A stretch of DNA of 64,000 bases from Sporolactobacillus sp. STSJ-5 (GTDB lineage: Bacteria; Bacillota; Bacilli; Bacillales; Sporolactobacillaceae): positions 124,001 to 188,000 of the forward strand of contig NZ_JANFOJ010000003.1 of NCBI RefSeq assembly GCF_024385605.1, read 5' to 3'. Every line of letters starts with the position of its first letter. Within the stretch, counting starts at the first letter, position 1. Under the pieces are notes generated by a model. The model did no database searches and was not told the origin of the DNA. It was given only the letters and a program-made list of their open reading frames with translations. Shown one piece after another: positions 17,919-26,790 of the stretch. The translations under genes were made by a program, and so were the position numbers.

Positions 17919-18857
17919 GTGAAGAAAAAAAATGAAGCATCCGGTACGAAAAGTGTGTCGTGGGTTTTTTGGCTGCTCATTGCCAAAATTATTTTTATTC
18001 TCTTGCTGGCGGGGCTGACGGTATGGATTATCTATGCGGTTCATGCGTCGAATTCAACAGGAGGCGTTCGATTTACTCACGTGCTCGGTGCGGGATACAG
18101 CAAGGATGGTAAGACGCTTTGGCTTGGGACGAACAAGCGGCTGCTTACCTATAAAAAGGGTATTTGGCACTCCGAAAAGCTTAAGAACCGCGCGCATGAC
18201 GACATGTTTCTAGCCATCAGTTCCGGTTTTATTCAGATGAATGAGACGGGCTATCTGCAGTGGAAGACATTGAAACAAGAGCCGCTGGGCCACCGAAAGC
18301 TGAATGAACCTCTTGGAGGGCTGTGGGCCTTCGGCTATAAGACAGGACGTATGTATCACCTTCAAACAATAGCAGGTGAAGGATCTGCATTACGTTATTC
18401 GGATGACGGCGGCGCTACATGGAAAGTCGTGAAGATAAAACATCTGGATGCGAATGCCCAGATTCTTGAAGCTTCACCGGTCGATAAACGTGTACTAGCG
18501 ATTGGGACTACAAGAGGTCTATATGTCAGCACGGATCTGGGCGCTCATTTTCATCGATACTTGAAGGGCTACTCGGTTACGAGCGCTGCATTCGGTTTTA
18601 GCAAACAAAATGCACTGCTCGTTGCTGTTGCGGGAAAAGAAACTGCACTTTACCAAATCATTCCTCAACAAGAAAAATCAATAAATCTTGATATGGGTAC
18701 AGTGGAAAATGACACAGTGACTCAAATCCTTCAAAATCCGGCGAATTCCGGAGAAGCTGTCATGATGACTAAGCACGGTGACTTGTATCGAACGGAGAAC
18801 AGCGGACAAAACTGGACAATCATTGCGAAAAAAGGTCGCGGATTAAATGGAAATTAA
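17919..18857 (+). CDS. membrane-anchored BNR/Asp-box repeat protein
   Basis: A 312-residue protein with one N-terminal transmembrane anchor (about residues 16-40) and an external domain carrying sialidase-type Asp-box motifs: SDDGGATWK, STDLGAHFH and TENSGQNWT. It resembles the F510_1955 family of glycosyl-hydrolase-like beta-propeller proteins of Bacillales. No catalytic residues can be assigned, so an enzymatic role is uncertain. The start is GTG. It precedes the HAD hydrolase gene by about 60 bases. Confidence 0.72.
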   Translation: MKKKNEASGTKSVSWVFWLLIAKIIFILLLAGLTVWIIYAVHASNSTGGVRFTHVLGAGYSKDGKTLWLGTNKRLLTYKKGIWHSEKLKNRAHDDMFLAISSGFIQMNETGYLQWKTLKQEPLGHRKLNEPLGGLWAFGYKTGRMYHLQTIAGEGSALRYSDDGGATWKVVKIKHLDANAQILEASPVDKRVLAIGTTRGLYVSTDLGAHFHRYLKGYSVTSAAFGFSKQNALLVAVAGKETALYQIIPQQEKSINLDMGTVENDTVTQILQNPANSGEAVMMTKHGDLYRTENSGQNWTIIAKKGRGLNGN

Positions 18858-18917
18858 ATGCGGACAAAGGGTTTCCTATGATAAACTGATATAAATAACG
18901 TGAAGGTCGGTGAAGAG

Positions 18918-20066
18918 ATGATTCAAACGGTTTTATTTGATGTCGATGGTGTATTTCTTAGCGAAGAACGCTATTTTGACGCCTCGGCACTTACTGTGCG
19001 CGAATTACTGTACAGCGAGAACTATTTAGGGCTCGGAAACGGCAAACCTTTCCAAACGGAATACAGAGACGGAGAGATTGCTGAAATCCGATCAGACATA
19101 TTTCTTAATGATGATGTACTGAACTTCTTAAAATCCCGTGGAATGAATGCCAATTGGGACATGATTTATATAACGATTTCCGAACAGCTGATTCATTTAA
19201 CGACTCAGCTTCCTGAAGATGTGAAGACGCAGGCAGCAGAATTGCTGAAGAAACCGATTGATCAAACCACATTGAATACGTTTCGCTCATTGTTTAAGAA
19301 TTACCAGATAAAACCTGATTTCAAGCGCTTTATGGATGATTATAAAGATACCAAAGCAGTAAAACAGGAATTAATCGTTTATCTTAATGAGATTGCTTTG
19401 AAGCGGCTTGGCATTGAAACCTCAGCATTCCAGCCGAAAAGTGCTTTTTGGCATATTGGCGAGCACGCATCCCAGGAATGGTATATTGGTGATGAAAATG
19501 TTCTGGCAGCAACAGGCTTGCCCTCGGTTCAAACAGGTAAGAAAGGTTTTATGAACGAAGAAGTAACTTTGGCTGATCCGGAGTATATTCGTGGAATGTT
19601 TCACGCATTTCATGATTATGGTGTGCGCGTGGGTATTGCTACAGGCAGACCGCGATTGGAGACATTCAAACCATTTACCTATTTAAACTGGATCGGCGAG
19701 CTTGATCCGAATCATATTGTAACCGCAGACGATGTACTTGCCGCAGAAAAGAAATACGATGCGGCACCGCTTGCTAAGCCGCATCCTTTTACGTATCTCG
19801 CTTCCTTTCATGGTAAGGACAGTGATCTAAAACGCTGGAGCGCTCGTCGCCCTGAGCAGCTGCCTGATGGAGAACAAACCTTGATTGTCGGTGACTCACT
19901 CGCTGACCTGCTCTGCGCAAAGCAATTGGGCTGCCGATTTGCCGGGGTCCTCACCGGCCTTTCCGGTCAGAAAGCTCGAAGTGAATTAGAGGAACATGGT
20001 GCTGATTTTATTCTCGATTCCATTGCAGATGTAAAGGACTTGGTGCTTCATCTTCTGGGAGAATAA
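18918..20066 (+). CDS. HAD-superfamily hydrolase with large cap insertion
   Basis: A 382-residue protein with HAD motif I (FDVDGV near residue 7; valine replaces the usual threonine of DxDGT), motif II around IATGRPR, the lysine region PLAKPHPF and motif IV IVGDSLADLLCAKQLGC. The roughly 200-residue insertion between motifs I and II is far longer than in most phosphatases and is probably a helical cap. The ATG at 18918 is chosen because AAGG lies upstream and the protein then starts MIQTVLFDVDG. Substrate unknown. Confidence 0.78.
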   Translation: MIQTVLFDVDGVFLSEERYFDASALTVRELLYSENYLGLGNGKPFQTEYRDGEIAEIRSDIFLNDDVLNFLKSRGMNANWDMIYITISEQLIHLTTQLPEDVKTQAAELLKKPIDQTTLNTFRSLFKNYQIKPDFKRFMDDYKDTKAVKQELIVYLNEIALKRLGIETSAFQPKSAFWHIGEHASQEWYIGDENVLAATGLPSVQTGKKGFMNEEVTLADPEYIRGMFHAFHDYGVRVGIATGRPRLETFKPFTYLNWIGELDPNHIVTADDVLAAEKKYDAAPLAKPHPFTYLASFHGKDSDLKRWSARRPEQLPDGEQTLIVGDSLADLLCAKQLGCRFAGVLTGLSGQKARSELEEHGADFILDSIADVKDLVLHLLGE

Positions 20067-20083
20067 AAAAAATAAATTTTTTT

Positions 20084-20113
20084 AGGCGGGCGATGCGGGC
20101 CTGCCTCTTTTTT
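20084..20113 (+). terminator. terminator after the HAD hydrolase gene
   Basis: AGGCGGGC (20084-20091) pairs with GCCTGCCT (20099-20106), followed by CTTTTTT. It separates the hydrolase gene from coaW. Confidence 0.8.
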
Positions 20114-20145
20114 ATCCGGACTTAATGAGGGAAGAAGGAGAATTG

Positions 20146-20964
20146 ATGGTGAATGGTGTAACGGCAGGCATAGACGCAGGTGGAACGCTATGCAAGATTG
20201 CTATGCAGACTGAAAAGGGATGGGTATATCAATCATTTCCCACAAAGCAGATCCAGAAGTGTATTTCATGGCTGGATACGTATTGTGCACACCGCTGCCT
20301 TTGCATTACCGGCGGCAAAGCGAGCATGATTCGGGAAAAACTGAAACGGTCTGATTATACGCTCATACCTGAGTTCTCTGCATCATGCGCCGGTGCCCGA
20401 GAGCTGCTCGCCGCAGAAGGACATGCAGATCTCTCAGATTTTATCCTTACTAATGTCGGAACCGGAACGTCGATAAATCATGTTAAAGGAATGACACAGG
20501 AATGGATGGGTGGAACGGGAGTTGGAGGAGGTACGATATTAGGTCTGTCCGGACTGCTTACAGGCGTTTATAATTATTCGACATTGATTCAGTACGCTGA
20601 GCATGGAAAAAGAGATTTGATCGATCTGACAGTTGCACGTATCTATGAAGGTGAGAAACCGCCGATTCCCGGTGATTTGACCGCAAGTAATTTTGGCGCT
20701 GTGTCAGATGAAGCGGCATCGCCATCTTCGGCAGATCAGATTGCGTCAGTAATTGGACTTGTCGCAGAGACGGTCACCTCGCTTAGTGTCTTGGCAGCGC
20801 AGAAAGCCGACGTAAAGACGATCGTTTATATCGGGAGCTCCTTCGTCAATAATTCCTTGCTGCGAAAAATTGTTACTCGCTACAGTGGGCAATGGGGGTT
20901 CGTTCCAATTATTCCGCAGTATGGATCCTTTTGCGGAGCTGTAGGTGCAGCTCTTACAAAATAA
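20146..20964 (+). CDS. coaW: type II pantothenate kinase
   Basis: CoaW phosphorylates pantothenate, the first step of coenzyme A synthesis. The 272-residue protein starts with the ASKHA nucleotide-binding loop GIDAGGTLCKIA and contains NVGTGTSINHV and WMGGTGVGGGTILGLSGLL, as in the staphylococcal type II enzyme, which is not feedback-inhibited by CoA. The ATG at 20146 follows GAAGGAG by about 6 bases; an upstream in-frame ATG at 20125 overlaps that site and is rejected. Confidence 0.9.
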   Translation: MVNGVTAGIDAGGTLCKIAMQTEKGWVYQSFPTKQIQKCISWLDTYCAHRCLCITGGKASMIREKLKRSDYTLIPEFSASCAGARELLAAEGHADLSDFILTNVGTGTSINHVKGMTQEWMGGTGVGGGTILGLSGLLTGVYNYSTLIQYAEHGKRDLIDLTVARIYEGEKPPIPGDLTASNFGAVSDEAASPSSADQIASVIGLVAETVTSLSVLAAQKADVKTIVYIGSSFVNNSLLRKIVTRYSGQWGFVPIIPQYGSFCGAVGAALTK

Positions 20965-20966
20965 AA

Positions 20967-21002
20967 CAGCCGCCAATCGCTGAAAAGCGGAATTGGCGGC
21001 TG
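20967..21002. terminator. bidirectional terminator between coaW and serA
   Basis: The 11-base perfect stem CAGCCGCCAAT (20967-20977) / ATTGGCGGCTG (20992-21002) lies between the convergent coaW and serA genes. Confidence 0.8.
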
Positions 21003-21019
21003 CTTTACTTTGGCTATGA

Positions 21020-22624
21020 TTAATTTTCATCTTCCGGGATGTTGATTTCAACAAACTGAACATCATTAAGATCTTCAATACTGAGTAATTCATCACGAAC
21101 GCTGTCCGGTACAGGTTTGTCAACAGTGAGGACCATGACCGCTTTACCGCCGATTGTTTGGCGTCCGACGTACATACTGCCAATGTTGATGCTGCCTTTT
21201 CCAAGAATTGATCCGACGTTTCCGATCATGCCGGGAACGTCCATGTGATCAATATAGAGCAAGTATTTTTCTGGTTCCATATCAAGGCGATAGCCGTTAA
21301 TTGAAACAATACGGCCGCCAAACCCGGTTAAATAGGTGCAGGCAATCGTCGCTTTGTCGTCGCCATTCACGATTTCCAGTTCGATAAAATTGGTGAATCC
21401 TTTATGAGCTGCATTTTTTTGTACACTGTATGAGAGACTGTGTGCCTTAAGTACTTGCATGACGTTTACGATATTGATCGAAGAATCCAAGTAATAGGAA
21501 AGCAGTGCCTTAATCATTTGCCGTGTGAGCAGCCCTGTGTCTTCTAAAAAGAGTTCACCATAATAATTAATATTTATTTTTTTCGGTGCTTTTTTGAAGA
21601 CTTGCATTAAAAATTCGGCCATTTGTTCGCTTAATGTGAGATATGGACGGATCTTCTGCTGTACCGATGCCGAAATATGCGGCAGGTTAATGGCGTGCTG
21701 CACACTTCCCGATGTAAAGATACCGACAATTTCTTCACTGACCGATTCAGCAACCTTTTCCTGTGCTTCGGCAGTTGATGCACCGAGATGCGGTGTAACA
21801 ATAATGTGCGGATTCTGAGTCAGTCCGGTGTTTTCAGGGGGTTCGTGTTCGAATACGTCAATCGCTGCTCCGGCGACTTGACCGCTGTTTACAGCGTCGA
21901 CAAGTGCTTGCTCATCAATAATGCCGCCACGCGCACAATTAATGATACGAACGCCCTTTTTGGTTTTGGCAAAATAGTCTGCGTTGATTAATCCGCGTGT
22001 TTCAGCAGTCAACGGGGTATGAACCGTGATGAAATCGGCTTGTTCCGCAATTTCATCCAAGCTTGCTTTAATAATTCCCAATTTCTTCGCACGATCTTCG
22101 GTTAGAAACGGATCATAGCCGAGAATGTTCATTTGGAAACCTTTCGCCCGTTTGGCAACTTCGGTGCCGATTCTGCCCATGCCGACAATGCCTAAGGTCT
22201 TTTGATAGAGCTCGACGCCTTTGAAAAGTTTGCGTTCCCATTTTCCGGAGGTAAGCGAACCGTATGCCTGAGGAATGCTGCGGGCGAGTGACAACATCAT
22301 TGCCATCGTGTGTTCCGTTGCAGCGATCGTATTGCCGGCCGGCGCGTTAATGACAATAATGCCTTTTTCAGTAGCTGCCTCAATGTCAATATTATCGACG
22401 CCGACACCGGCGCGGGCGATCACCTTCAGCCGGTCCGCAGCTTGTATAATGTCGCGAGTTACTTGTGTTTGACTGCGCACGATCAGTGCGTCGTAATCCT
22501 TAATCATTTCTGTGAGAACTGTCGGTTCAAGGCCGGTGTGTTGATCAACTTGAAATTCTTGATTGCTTGTTAAAGCTTTCAAACCGCTCTCGCTGATTGG
22601 ATCGGTAACAATAACCTTATACAT
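21020..22624 (-). CDS. serA: D-3-phosphoglycerate dehydrogenase
   Basis: SerA oxidises 3-phosphoglycerate to phosphohydroxypyruvate, committing carbon to serine. The 534-residue long form has the 2-hydroxyacid dehydrogenase catalytic and NAD domains ([18 protein letters not shown]), an intervening ASB domain, and a C-terminal ACT domain ([20 protein letters not shown]) usually binding serine. I chose the ATG at 22624 ([12 protein letters not shown]), preceded by GAGGAGG; the gene overlaps the aminotransferase stop by 8 bases. The two genes share a serine-type T-box leader. Confidence 0.94.
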   Translation of the reverse strand: MYKVIVTDPISESGLKALTSNQEFQVDQHTGLEPTVLTEMIKDYDALIVRSQTQVTRDIIQAADRLKVIARAGVGVDNIDIEAATEKGIIVINAPAGNTIAATEHTMAMMLSLARSIPQAYGSLTSGKWERKLFKGVELYQKTLGIVGMGRIGTEVAKRAKGFQMNILGYDPFLTEDRAKKLGIIKASLDEIAEQADFITVHTPLTAETRGLINADYFAKTKKGVRIINCARGGIIDEQALVDAVNSGQVAGAAIDVFEHEPPENTGLTQNPHIIVTPHLGASTAEAQEKVAESVSEEIVGIFTSGSVQHAINLPHISASVQQKIRPYLTLSEQMAEFLMQVFKKAPKKININYYGELFLEDTGLLTRQMIKALLSYYLDSSINIVNVMQVLKAHSLSYSVQKNAAHKGFTNFIELEIVNGDDKATIACTYLTGFGGRIVSINGYRLDMEPEKYLLYIDHMDVPGMIGNVGSILGKGSINIGSMYVGRQTIGGKAVMVLTVDKPVPDSVRDELLSIEDLNDVQFVEINIPEDEN

Positions 22625-23786
22625 TTTTTGCGTAGACCTCCTCAGCCTTTTTAACTGCTGCGCCGAAACGAGGCGCCTGTCCGAATTTTGCAAGTGTCAA
22701 TTCGAGTGCGCTCAATACTTTAAGAATATCGAATGGCGTGCAATAACCCATATGTCCGATACGGAATATTTTTCCTTTAAGATCTTTTTGACCGCCGGCA
22801 ATAGTAATTGAGAAATCTTTTTTCAATGCTTTTTGAATATCCGGAGCAGCGATACCTTCCGGCTTAACGGCTGTAACGGTTGGCGAAGCGTCTTCTTCGG
22901 TTGTCAGCAGCGGCAGCCCCAGTTCACGGAGCCCGGCTCGCATCATATCGCGCAGGAGCACATGACGCTTGATCACGTTTTCCCAGCCTTCTTCTTCGAT
23001 CATGTCGCAAACAGCCTGCGCACCCTGAATGAGTGAGACAGCCGGAGTAAACGGCGTTGATTTTTGTTTTTCATAAGTGTCGACGTAGCGTTTCAGGTCG
23101 AGATAAAAACGCTTTTCCGGACATTCGCGAATTGCTTTCAATCCTCGATCGCTGAATGCGGCAAATGCAAGACCCGGAGGAAGCATCAGTGCTTTTTGTG
23201 AACTGGTGACGAGAATATCAATATGATCGCTCTCCATGTCAACAGGGACGGCGCCGATGCAGCTGACACCGTCTACGATAAATAGAGCATCGGTTTTTTC
23301 TTTGACAACTTTTCCAAGTGCGTGGATCGGATTCAGAACCCCGGTTGAGGTTTCATTGAATGTTCCAAACACCGCCTTAATGGGTGTTCCTTCAAGGGTA
23401 TCGATAAATGCCTCAAGCTGTTCAGGAGAACAAGATTTGCCCCACTCGATATTTAAGCGGTGAACGGTTGCTCCATAATTTTCCGCAATCGAAGCCAGGC
23501 GGTCGCCGAACGATCCGGCAACGATCACGACTGCGTGGTCGCCTTCGTGAATTGTATTCACAACTGCTGCCTCAAGTGCCGATGTACCGCTGCTGGTTAA
23601 AATCATGACAGGATGCTTAGTTCCGAAAACAGGCTGGAGCCGTGTTGCGACATCTTCAATCAGTACGGAAAAATCTGGACTCCGATGCCCGATCATCGGG
23701 CGTGCCATTGCGGCATTGACTTGATTTGGAATAGGGGTCGGGCCGGGTGTAAACAAATACGTCTGATCTAAAAACAATGAACTCAT
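22617..23786 (-). CDS. class V aminotransferase, serine-pathway type
   Basis: A 389-residue PLP enzyme of the alanine-glyoxylate / serine-pyruvate aminotransferase group (YLFTPGPTPIPNQV start; PLP lysine in VTSSQKALMLPPG). Paired with serA and under one T-box, it probably acts as the phosphohydroxypyruvate (or hydroxypyruvate) aminotransferase in place of SerC; that role is inferred. The AGGAAGG ribosome site touches the ATG at 23786; the in-frame TTG at 23777 is at ideal distance and may be the real start. Confidence 0.87.
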   Translation of the reverse strand: MSSLFLDQTYLFTPGPTPIPNQVNAAMARPMIGHRSPDFSVLIEDVATRLQPVFGTKHPVMILTSSGTSALEAAVVNTIHEGDHAVVIVAGSFGDRLASIAENYGATVHRLNIEWGKSCSPEQLEAFIDTLEGTPIKAVFGTFNETSTGVLNPIHALGKVVKEKTDALFIVDGVSCIGAVPVDMESDHIDILVTSSQKALMLPPGLAFAAFSDRGLKAIRECPEKRFYLDLKRYVDTYEKQKSTPFTPAVSLIQGAQAVCDMIEEEGWENVIKRHVLLRDMMRAGLRELGLPLLTTEEDASPTVTAVKPEGIAAPDIQKALKKDFSITIAGGQKDLKGKIFRIGHMGYCTPFDILKVLSALELTLAKFGQAPRFGAAVKKAEEVYAKNV

Positions 23787-23841
23787 CCTTCCTGTTTCTC
23801 TTTGATTTGCGGAAGCGGCTTTTGCTCCCTGAAAAAATAAA

Positions 23842-24154
23842 AACGTCCCTCGCAGCATGGTTTCATGCTGCGAGGGACGTTGATATTCGTGGTGCCACCC
23901 TCATTTACCGACAATAAAATATAAATGTCGGTCTTCATTGAATCGATAACGGCTTTAAGCCGGACCCGCATACACATTGCTGCACATGATTTCACAACAG
24001 CAATTTTCTGCCGATCTGTTTCGGAGTGCTCAACTAATTGTGAATTGTACCGGCTTCCAGCGTAATACCGGCTCTCTGTGAACAAATCCCGCAATCAATG
24101 CTGTCTCCATCATCACAATTGTCATGATTTAAATGCTTAACTTATTGTGTCCAA
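23842..24154 (-). promoter_or_regulatory. T-box leader, serine-type specifier, controlling aminotransferase-serA
   Basis: The minus-strand leader has the T-box landmarks in order: Stem I with AGAGAGCCGG and CTGGAAGCCGG, a specifier region GAGCAC-TCC-G (UCC at 24025-24023, a serine codon), the T-box AGGGTGGCACCACG (23901-23888), and a long terminator stem (AACGTCCCTCGCAGCATG paired across 23842-23881) followed by T-rich sequence. Uncharged tRNA-Ser would stabilise the antiterminator and switch on serine synthesis. The adjacent AGC would also read serine, so the amino-acid call is robust. Confidence 0.9.
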
Positions 24155-24183
24155 ATTGTAACAGCTATCTGATTGTTTGTAAA
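24155..24183 (-). promoter_or_regulatory. promoter of the serine T-box operon
   Basis: On the minus strand TTTACA (24183-24178) and TACAAT (24160-24155) are exactly 17 bases apart, just upstream of the T-box RNA. Confidence 0.7.
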
Positions 24184-24224
24184 GAAAAATATTTTGATTT
24201 CTTCAGAAATATCGGAAGACCTAA

Positions 24225-25313
24225 TTATTTACTCGGTTCCGCCGAAGTTTCGAGAATCGCCTGTTCAAGAATCTGAAGAAAGAGTTTCATATCTTCCATG
24301 GTGCCAATGGTGACTCGCACGCCATCTTGAAAGGGGTTTATTAAGAATCCTTTTTGTTTGCAATACAACGCCACCTGTTTCGGCTCGGCAACTTTAATGT
24401 AAATGAAATTTGCTTGAGTATCAAAGTAGGAAATGCCCTTTTTATCAAGAAAAGCAGTGGTCATTGAAAGGACCTCGCGATTTTTGAGCACACATGCTTC
24501 TTTAAACGTATCATCCTTGAGACCGGCAAGAGCGGCAACTTGACTCAATCTCGGGTTGTTGAAAGGGGGACGGACCTTTCCAATTTCTTCAATGACGGGC
24601 AGACTTCCAATGGCATAACCGATTCGGAAAGAGGCAAGTCCATACGATTTGGAGAACGTCCGGAGCACAAGGACATTTTCCTTGCTCTCAAGGTAGTTTA
24701 ATCCATTTGGAAAATCCTTTGCTGTAACAAAATCAATATAAGCTTCGTCAATGACAATTAGCACATTTTCAGGGACTGCTTGAACAAATTGATCCAGTTC
24801 GGTTTTCGTTAAATAGGTCCCAGTCGGATTGTTCGGATTGCAAATCCAAACGACCTTAGTTGTTTCATCGATAGCCTCAAGCATCGCTTTCCAGTCATGT
24901 TTTCCATTTTGGTCACAAGGTATTTTCTTTGTTGCTGCACCTTCAATTTGAGCATGACAATAATATTCATAAAAAGTCGGCCAGGCCATGACCATGCTTG
25001 TGCCCGGTTCAAGAAATGCGCGACTGATTAAAACAATAATTTCATCCAAACCAGCGCCAAAGAGAAAACGATCCTCCCTGATACCTAATCGTCGCGAAAG
25101 TTCACGCCTCAGATCAGAATTCTGGCAGTCCGGATAAAGCTCAGGAAGCAGAGCATCATCTATGATTGCATTACGTACATTTGGCGATGCACCGTATACA
25201 TTTTCATTGGAGTCTAACTTTATCATGCGCTTCAAGCCGTACATGTCTTTTATTTCATCCACGGATGGGCCGGGATCATAAGCTCTTAAATTTTCAAGTG
25301 TTTTTTTAAACAT
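24225..25313 (-). CDS. hisC: HisC-type histidinol-phosphate/aromatic aminotransferase
   Basis: A 362-residue class I/II PLP aminotransferase with the HisC pattern: SNENVYGASP, NPNNPTGTY, VIDEAYIDF and the PLP-lysine motif TFSKSYGLASFRIGY. HisC makes histidinol phosphate and in several Bacillales also transaminates aromatic amino acids. No other his gene is near, so the stand-alone copy may serve aromatic or other amino acids. The ATG at 25313 follows AAGGAG by 8 bases. Confidence 0.85.
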   Translation of the reverse strand: MFKKTLENLRAYDPGPSVDEIKDMYGLKRMIKLDSNENVYGASPNVRNAIIDDALLPELYPDCQNSDLRRELSRRLGIREDRFLFGAGLDEIIVLISRAFLEPGTSMVMAWPTFYEYYCHAQIEGAATKKIPCDQNGKHDWKAMLEAIDETTKVVWICNPNNPTGTYLTKTELDQFVQAVPENVLIVIDEAYIDFVTAKDFPNGLNYLESKENVLVLRTFSKSYGLASFRIGYAIGSLPVIEEIGKVRPPFNNPRLSQVAALAGLKDDTFKEACVLKNREVLSMTTAFLDKKGISYFDTQANFIYIKVAEPKQVALYCKQKGFLINPFQDGVRVTIGTMEDMKLFLQILEQAILETSAEPSK

Positions 25314-25451
25314 TGTGATCACTCCTTCTGTTCCAGTTTGAATTATTTCTCCTACCACATTATTCGGACACAGGGCTTTTGCCACCTAGGTATGTCCGGT
25401 CTCATTTTCAAGAAATTTTAAATGCGGCAGATACTGGGGTCTCTTTATCCA

Positions 25452-25483
25452 TTACATTTAATCATGGAAAAGTATAAATGTAA
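25452..25483. promoter_or_regulatory. dyad TTACATTTA...TAAATGTAA upstream of hisC
   Basis: Nine-base perfect arms (25452-25460 and 25475-25483) separated by 14 bases lie in the 387-base divergent region between hisC and the RpiR gene. It may be an operator; nothing identifies the regulator. The rest of this region is AT-rich, with a second imperfect inverted repeat around 25622-25660. Confidence 0.35.
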
Positions 25484-25700
25484 AGAGAATGTCAATAGAG
25501 TTAACAGCTGAAAAATAGGCGGTAAAATAAGATAAATGACTTGATGACTAGAATAGTGTCATGCGTCATTTTATTAAAAATTTGCATGAATACACGTGAA
25601 AATTGAACAAAAAGCAAAAATAGAAAACGTTTGCAGAAAATTATTTTCAAATGTAAGCGTTTGATGTACAATGGAATTATAAATGAAGGAGGGACTATGA

Positions 25701-26540
25701 ATGGCAGAGAGTCAATGTATTGTTCGTATTCAGTCAGCCTATCCGCACTTGAGTGAAAAAGAACGCAGAATTGCTGATTATATTTTAAATAATCCGAAGG
25801 AAACAATTCACAGCAGTATTAACCAAGTCTCCGCGAGGATCAAGGTGGCGGATGCAACTGTTTTTCGTTTCTGCCGCCGATTAGATTTTAAAGGATTTCA
25901 AGAAATGAAAATAGTACTTGCTTCTGACATTGCGCGAAATAAACGCTTTGGAGAAACGACGAAGACAAGTGAAGACGATGTCTTAAGTCTAGCGGAACAA
26001 GTGTTTCAAGACAACATCCGCACATTGGAAAACACGTATCAGATTTTAAATAGCGAAGGTTTTAAAAAAGCTGTTTCTATTTTGGCACACTCAGAGCGCA
26101 TTGCATTTTTCGGAAGCAGTGGTTCTGCCTTGATTGCTCAGGAAGCACATCGAAAGTTTGTACGCGCGGGAATCATGACCTACGCGCCGAGTGATGGTGA
26201 GTTTCAAATGCTGTCGGCTTCACAATTGACTGAGCGTGATGCCTCGGTATTTATTTCATACTCGGCTTCAGATAAGCATCTAGTTCAAGTTGCTAAAACG
26301 GTGAAGCAGAAACGCTGTCCGGCGATTGGGATCACAGGATTTATGAAATCGCTGCTTGCGGAACTGATGGATGTCTCACTGCACACAGTTTCTGTTCCGA
26401 CTGATTTCAGATCAGAATCCTATGTGGCACGTGCCGCCCAGGTGACTTTAATTGACGCGCTTTTTGTGAGTGTCATGGAGCAACGCCAAAAGCTGCAGTT
26501 AATTGACAATCACGAGCAGGATGCGCTTTTACAGGGATGA
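25701..26540 (+). CDS. MurR/RpiR family transcriptional regulator
   Basis: A 279-residue regulator with an N-terminal HTH_6 domain (about residues 1-77; LSEKERRIADYILNNP and ATVFRFCRRLDFKGFQEMK) and a C-terminal SIS sugar-phosphate-binding domain (about 120-260; IAFFGSSGSALIAQEAHRKF and ISYSASDKHLV). Such regulators sense phosphosugars. No sugar transport or catabolic gene is adjacent, so the target is unknown. GGAGGG precedes the start. Confidence 0.88.
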   Translation: MAESQCIVRIQSAYPHLSEKERRIADYILNNPKETIHSSINQVSARIKVADATVFRFCRRLDFKGFQEMKIVLASDIARNKRFGETTKTSEDDVLSLAEQVFQDNIRTLENTYQILNSEGFKKAVSILAHSERIAFFGSSGSALIAQEAHRKFVRAGIMTYAPSDGEFQMLSASQLTERDASVFISYSASDKHLVQVAKTVKQKRCPAIGITGFMKSLLAELMDVSLHTVSVPTDFRSESYVARAAQVTLIDALFVSVMEQRQKLQLIDNHEQDALLQG

Positions 26541-26552
26541 TTCTGAATTGTA

Positions 26553-26567
26553 TTGCAAACGATTACA
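26553..26567. promoter_or_regulatory. cre-like sequence after the RpiR gene
   Basis: TTGCAAACGATTACA matches WTGNAANCGNWNNCW at all fixed positions. It lies 13 bases after the RpiR stop codon and downstream of the small ORF on the other strand, an odd place for a CcpA operator. It may be fortuitous. Confidence 0.3.
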
Positions 26568-26607
26568 GAGTTGGCGCTGCAAACAATAGACGACATTTGA
26601 TTATCGA

Positions 26608-26700
26608 TCATTGGGAACGCAGGACAAGAAATAAAATATATAAACCGCCAAGAATTGCGGCAAATAAAAATATAAAGCCCCAGGCAATCTTAACTTTCAT
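26608..26700 (-). CDS. 30-residue single-pass membrane peptide at the end of the thr operon
   Basis: An ATG at 26700 opens a 30-codon frame (begins MKVKIAWGFIFLFAAILGG, ends LRSQ). A basic N-terminus, about 22 hydrophobic residues and an arginine near the C-terminus describe a small single-pass membrane protein. GAGGAGG lies 7 bases upstream, an ideal ribosome site, but it is wholly contained in the stem of the hairpin at 26705-26747. It follows thrB on the same strand by 90 bases. No family is recognised. Confidence 0.55.
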   Translation of the reverse strand: MKVKIAWGFIFLFAAILGGLYILFLVLRSQ

Positions 26701-26701
26701 C

Positions 26702-26747
26702 AAAAAACCTCCTCATTTGCTCTTAGTTTGAGCAGATCAGGAGGTTT
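26702..26747 (-). terminator. hairpin/terminator after thrB that buries the ribosome site of the small ORF
   Basis: A 15-base arm (26708-26722) pairs with 26730-26744 with a single mismatch, extended by three A-T pairs, and is followed on the minus strand by TTTTTT. It has the form of an intrinsic terminator for hom-thrC-thrB. Its 3' arm on the minus strand contains the GAGGAGG of the 30-codon ORF. Confidence 0.75.
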
Positions 26748-26790
26748 CTATTAAAAAGAAAACTGAGTGTCAGATGCCTATACTTGGAAA

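Noticed and set aside
26537-26731. Plus-strand frame after the RpiR gene
   Set aside because: It runs through the thr terminator hairpin and antisense to the better-supported 30-codon frame; no ribosome site.
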